Shown here piece after piece: positions 5,220-5,575 of a stretch of DNA of 5,575 nucleotides. The notes beneath the pieces are model-generated. The model was not told the DNA's origin and searched no databases. It was given only the letters and a program-made list of their open reading frames with translations. The first letter of the stretch is position 1. Every line of letters begins with the position of its first letter. Both the position numbers and the translations under genes were made by a program. Source of the DNA: Sulfurovum sp. Lineage in GTDB: Bacteria; Campylobacterota; Campylobacteria; Campylobacterales; Sulfurovaceae. The stretch is from NCBI GenBank assembly GCA_026193735.1, contig JAPHUJ010000209.1:1-5575 (forward strand). Reading direction: 5' to 3'.

Positions 5220-5575
5220 ATGACTCATGTAATTACAGAACATCCATATTTCGGGGTATTTGTTTTATTTGCGATGACAGCTGTAGCGTTCCCCGCGACG
5301 TTATGGGCTGCACGTTTTGTTTCTAGAAAATTTGCACGGCTTGATACAGAAAAGCTTAAACTTAGCATCTACGAGTGTGGACCTGAGGTAACAAAACAAC
5401 CTAACACTATTTCTGCACAGTTTTACCTGATAGCACTGTTGTTTATTTTGTTTGATGTTGAGATCATCTTTATGTTCCCTTGGGCGATAGACTTTAAACT
5501 GCTTGGTTGGTTTGGTTTTGCGGAAATGATTTTATTTATAGGACTACTTGCGATTGGTTTCGTATATGCATGGAA
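5220..5575 (+). CDS. nuoA: NADH-quinone oxidoreductase subunit A (NuoA/ND3), 3'-partial
   Basis: From the ATG at 5220 the frame stays open to the window edge, giving 118 residues of a protein that is usually 120-147 long, so only the tail is missing. It is a membrane subunit of complex I with three helices: about 10-32, 66-87 and 97-117. Family marks are the loop YECGPEV (51-57), matching the mobile Cys loop of mitochondrial ND3, then SAQFYLIALLFILFDVE with acidic D79 and E81 in the second helix, followed by MFPWA. These acidic residues are conserved in NuoA and lie near the quinone-site/proton-path junction. The loop cysteine (C53) is absent in E. coli NuoA but present in ND3-like homologues. 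nuoA normally opens the nuo operon, and the long non-coding region before it fits that. The start is supported by AAGGG at 5209-5213. Confidence 0.96.
   Translation, partial: MTHVITEHPYFGVFVLFAMTAVAFPATLWAARFVSRKFARLDTEKLKLSIYECGPEVTKQPNTISAQFYLIALLFILFDVEIIFMFPWAIDFKLLGWFGFAEMILFIGLLAIGFVYAW

Overview
The window looks like a piece of a Campylobacterota chromosome, probably a Sulfurovum- or Sulfurimonas-like organism. This is an inference from three things: A+T-rich, tightly packed genes; the start of a nuo operon whose NuoA carries the ND3-like YECGPE loop; and AAA+ and rhodanese proteins of a style common in that phylum. No rRNA or marker gene is present to fix the taxon.

Left half (1-2729, minus strand): a three-gene operon read right to left. 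It starts with a small secreted DUF1566/Lcl-domain protein. A fused HPr-Enzyme I phosphotransferase follows 3 bp later. The N-terminal part of a NagE-type (N-acetylglucosamine/glucose family) PTS permease comes next, starting inside the end of the Enzyme I gene and running off the left edge. Together these would form a nearly self-contained sugar PTS: phosphoenolpyruvate -> EI domain -> HPr domain -> EIIA/EIIB -> sugar. The EIIA and EIIB parts are not visible and are expected beyond position 1. PTS genes are uncommon in this mostly asaccharolytic phylum.

Middle (2730-2820): a 91-bp divergent promoter region. A 24-bp near-perfect palindrome places two extended -10 elements (TGnTATACT) on opposite strands, one for the PTS operon and one for the AAA+ gene. 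A second, 15-bp palindrome sits just before the AAA+ ribosome binding site.

Right half (2821-5575): a plus-strand AAA+ ATPase gene (577 aa, TTG start) converges, with a 9-bp gap, on a minus-strand membrane-anchored rhodanese gene (137 aa, TTG start). A 242-bp A+T-rich intergenic region follows, with a good minus-strand promoter for the rhodanese and several short repeats and palindromes upstream of nuoA. nuoA runs off the right edge and probably opens the complex I operon.

All six proteins belong to recognisable families, and no clearly new system is visible. The points most worth a second look are the symmetric bidirectional promoter, the PTS operon with its secreted DUF1566 leader gene and divergent EI active-site loop, and the Asn-for-Asp Walker B motif of the AAA+ protein.
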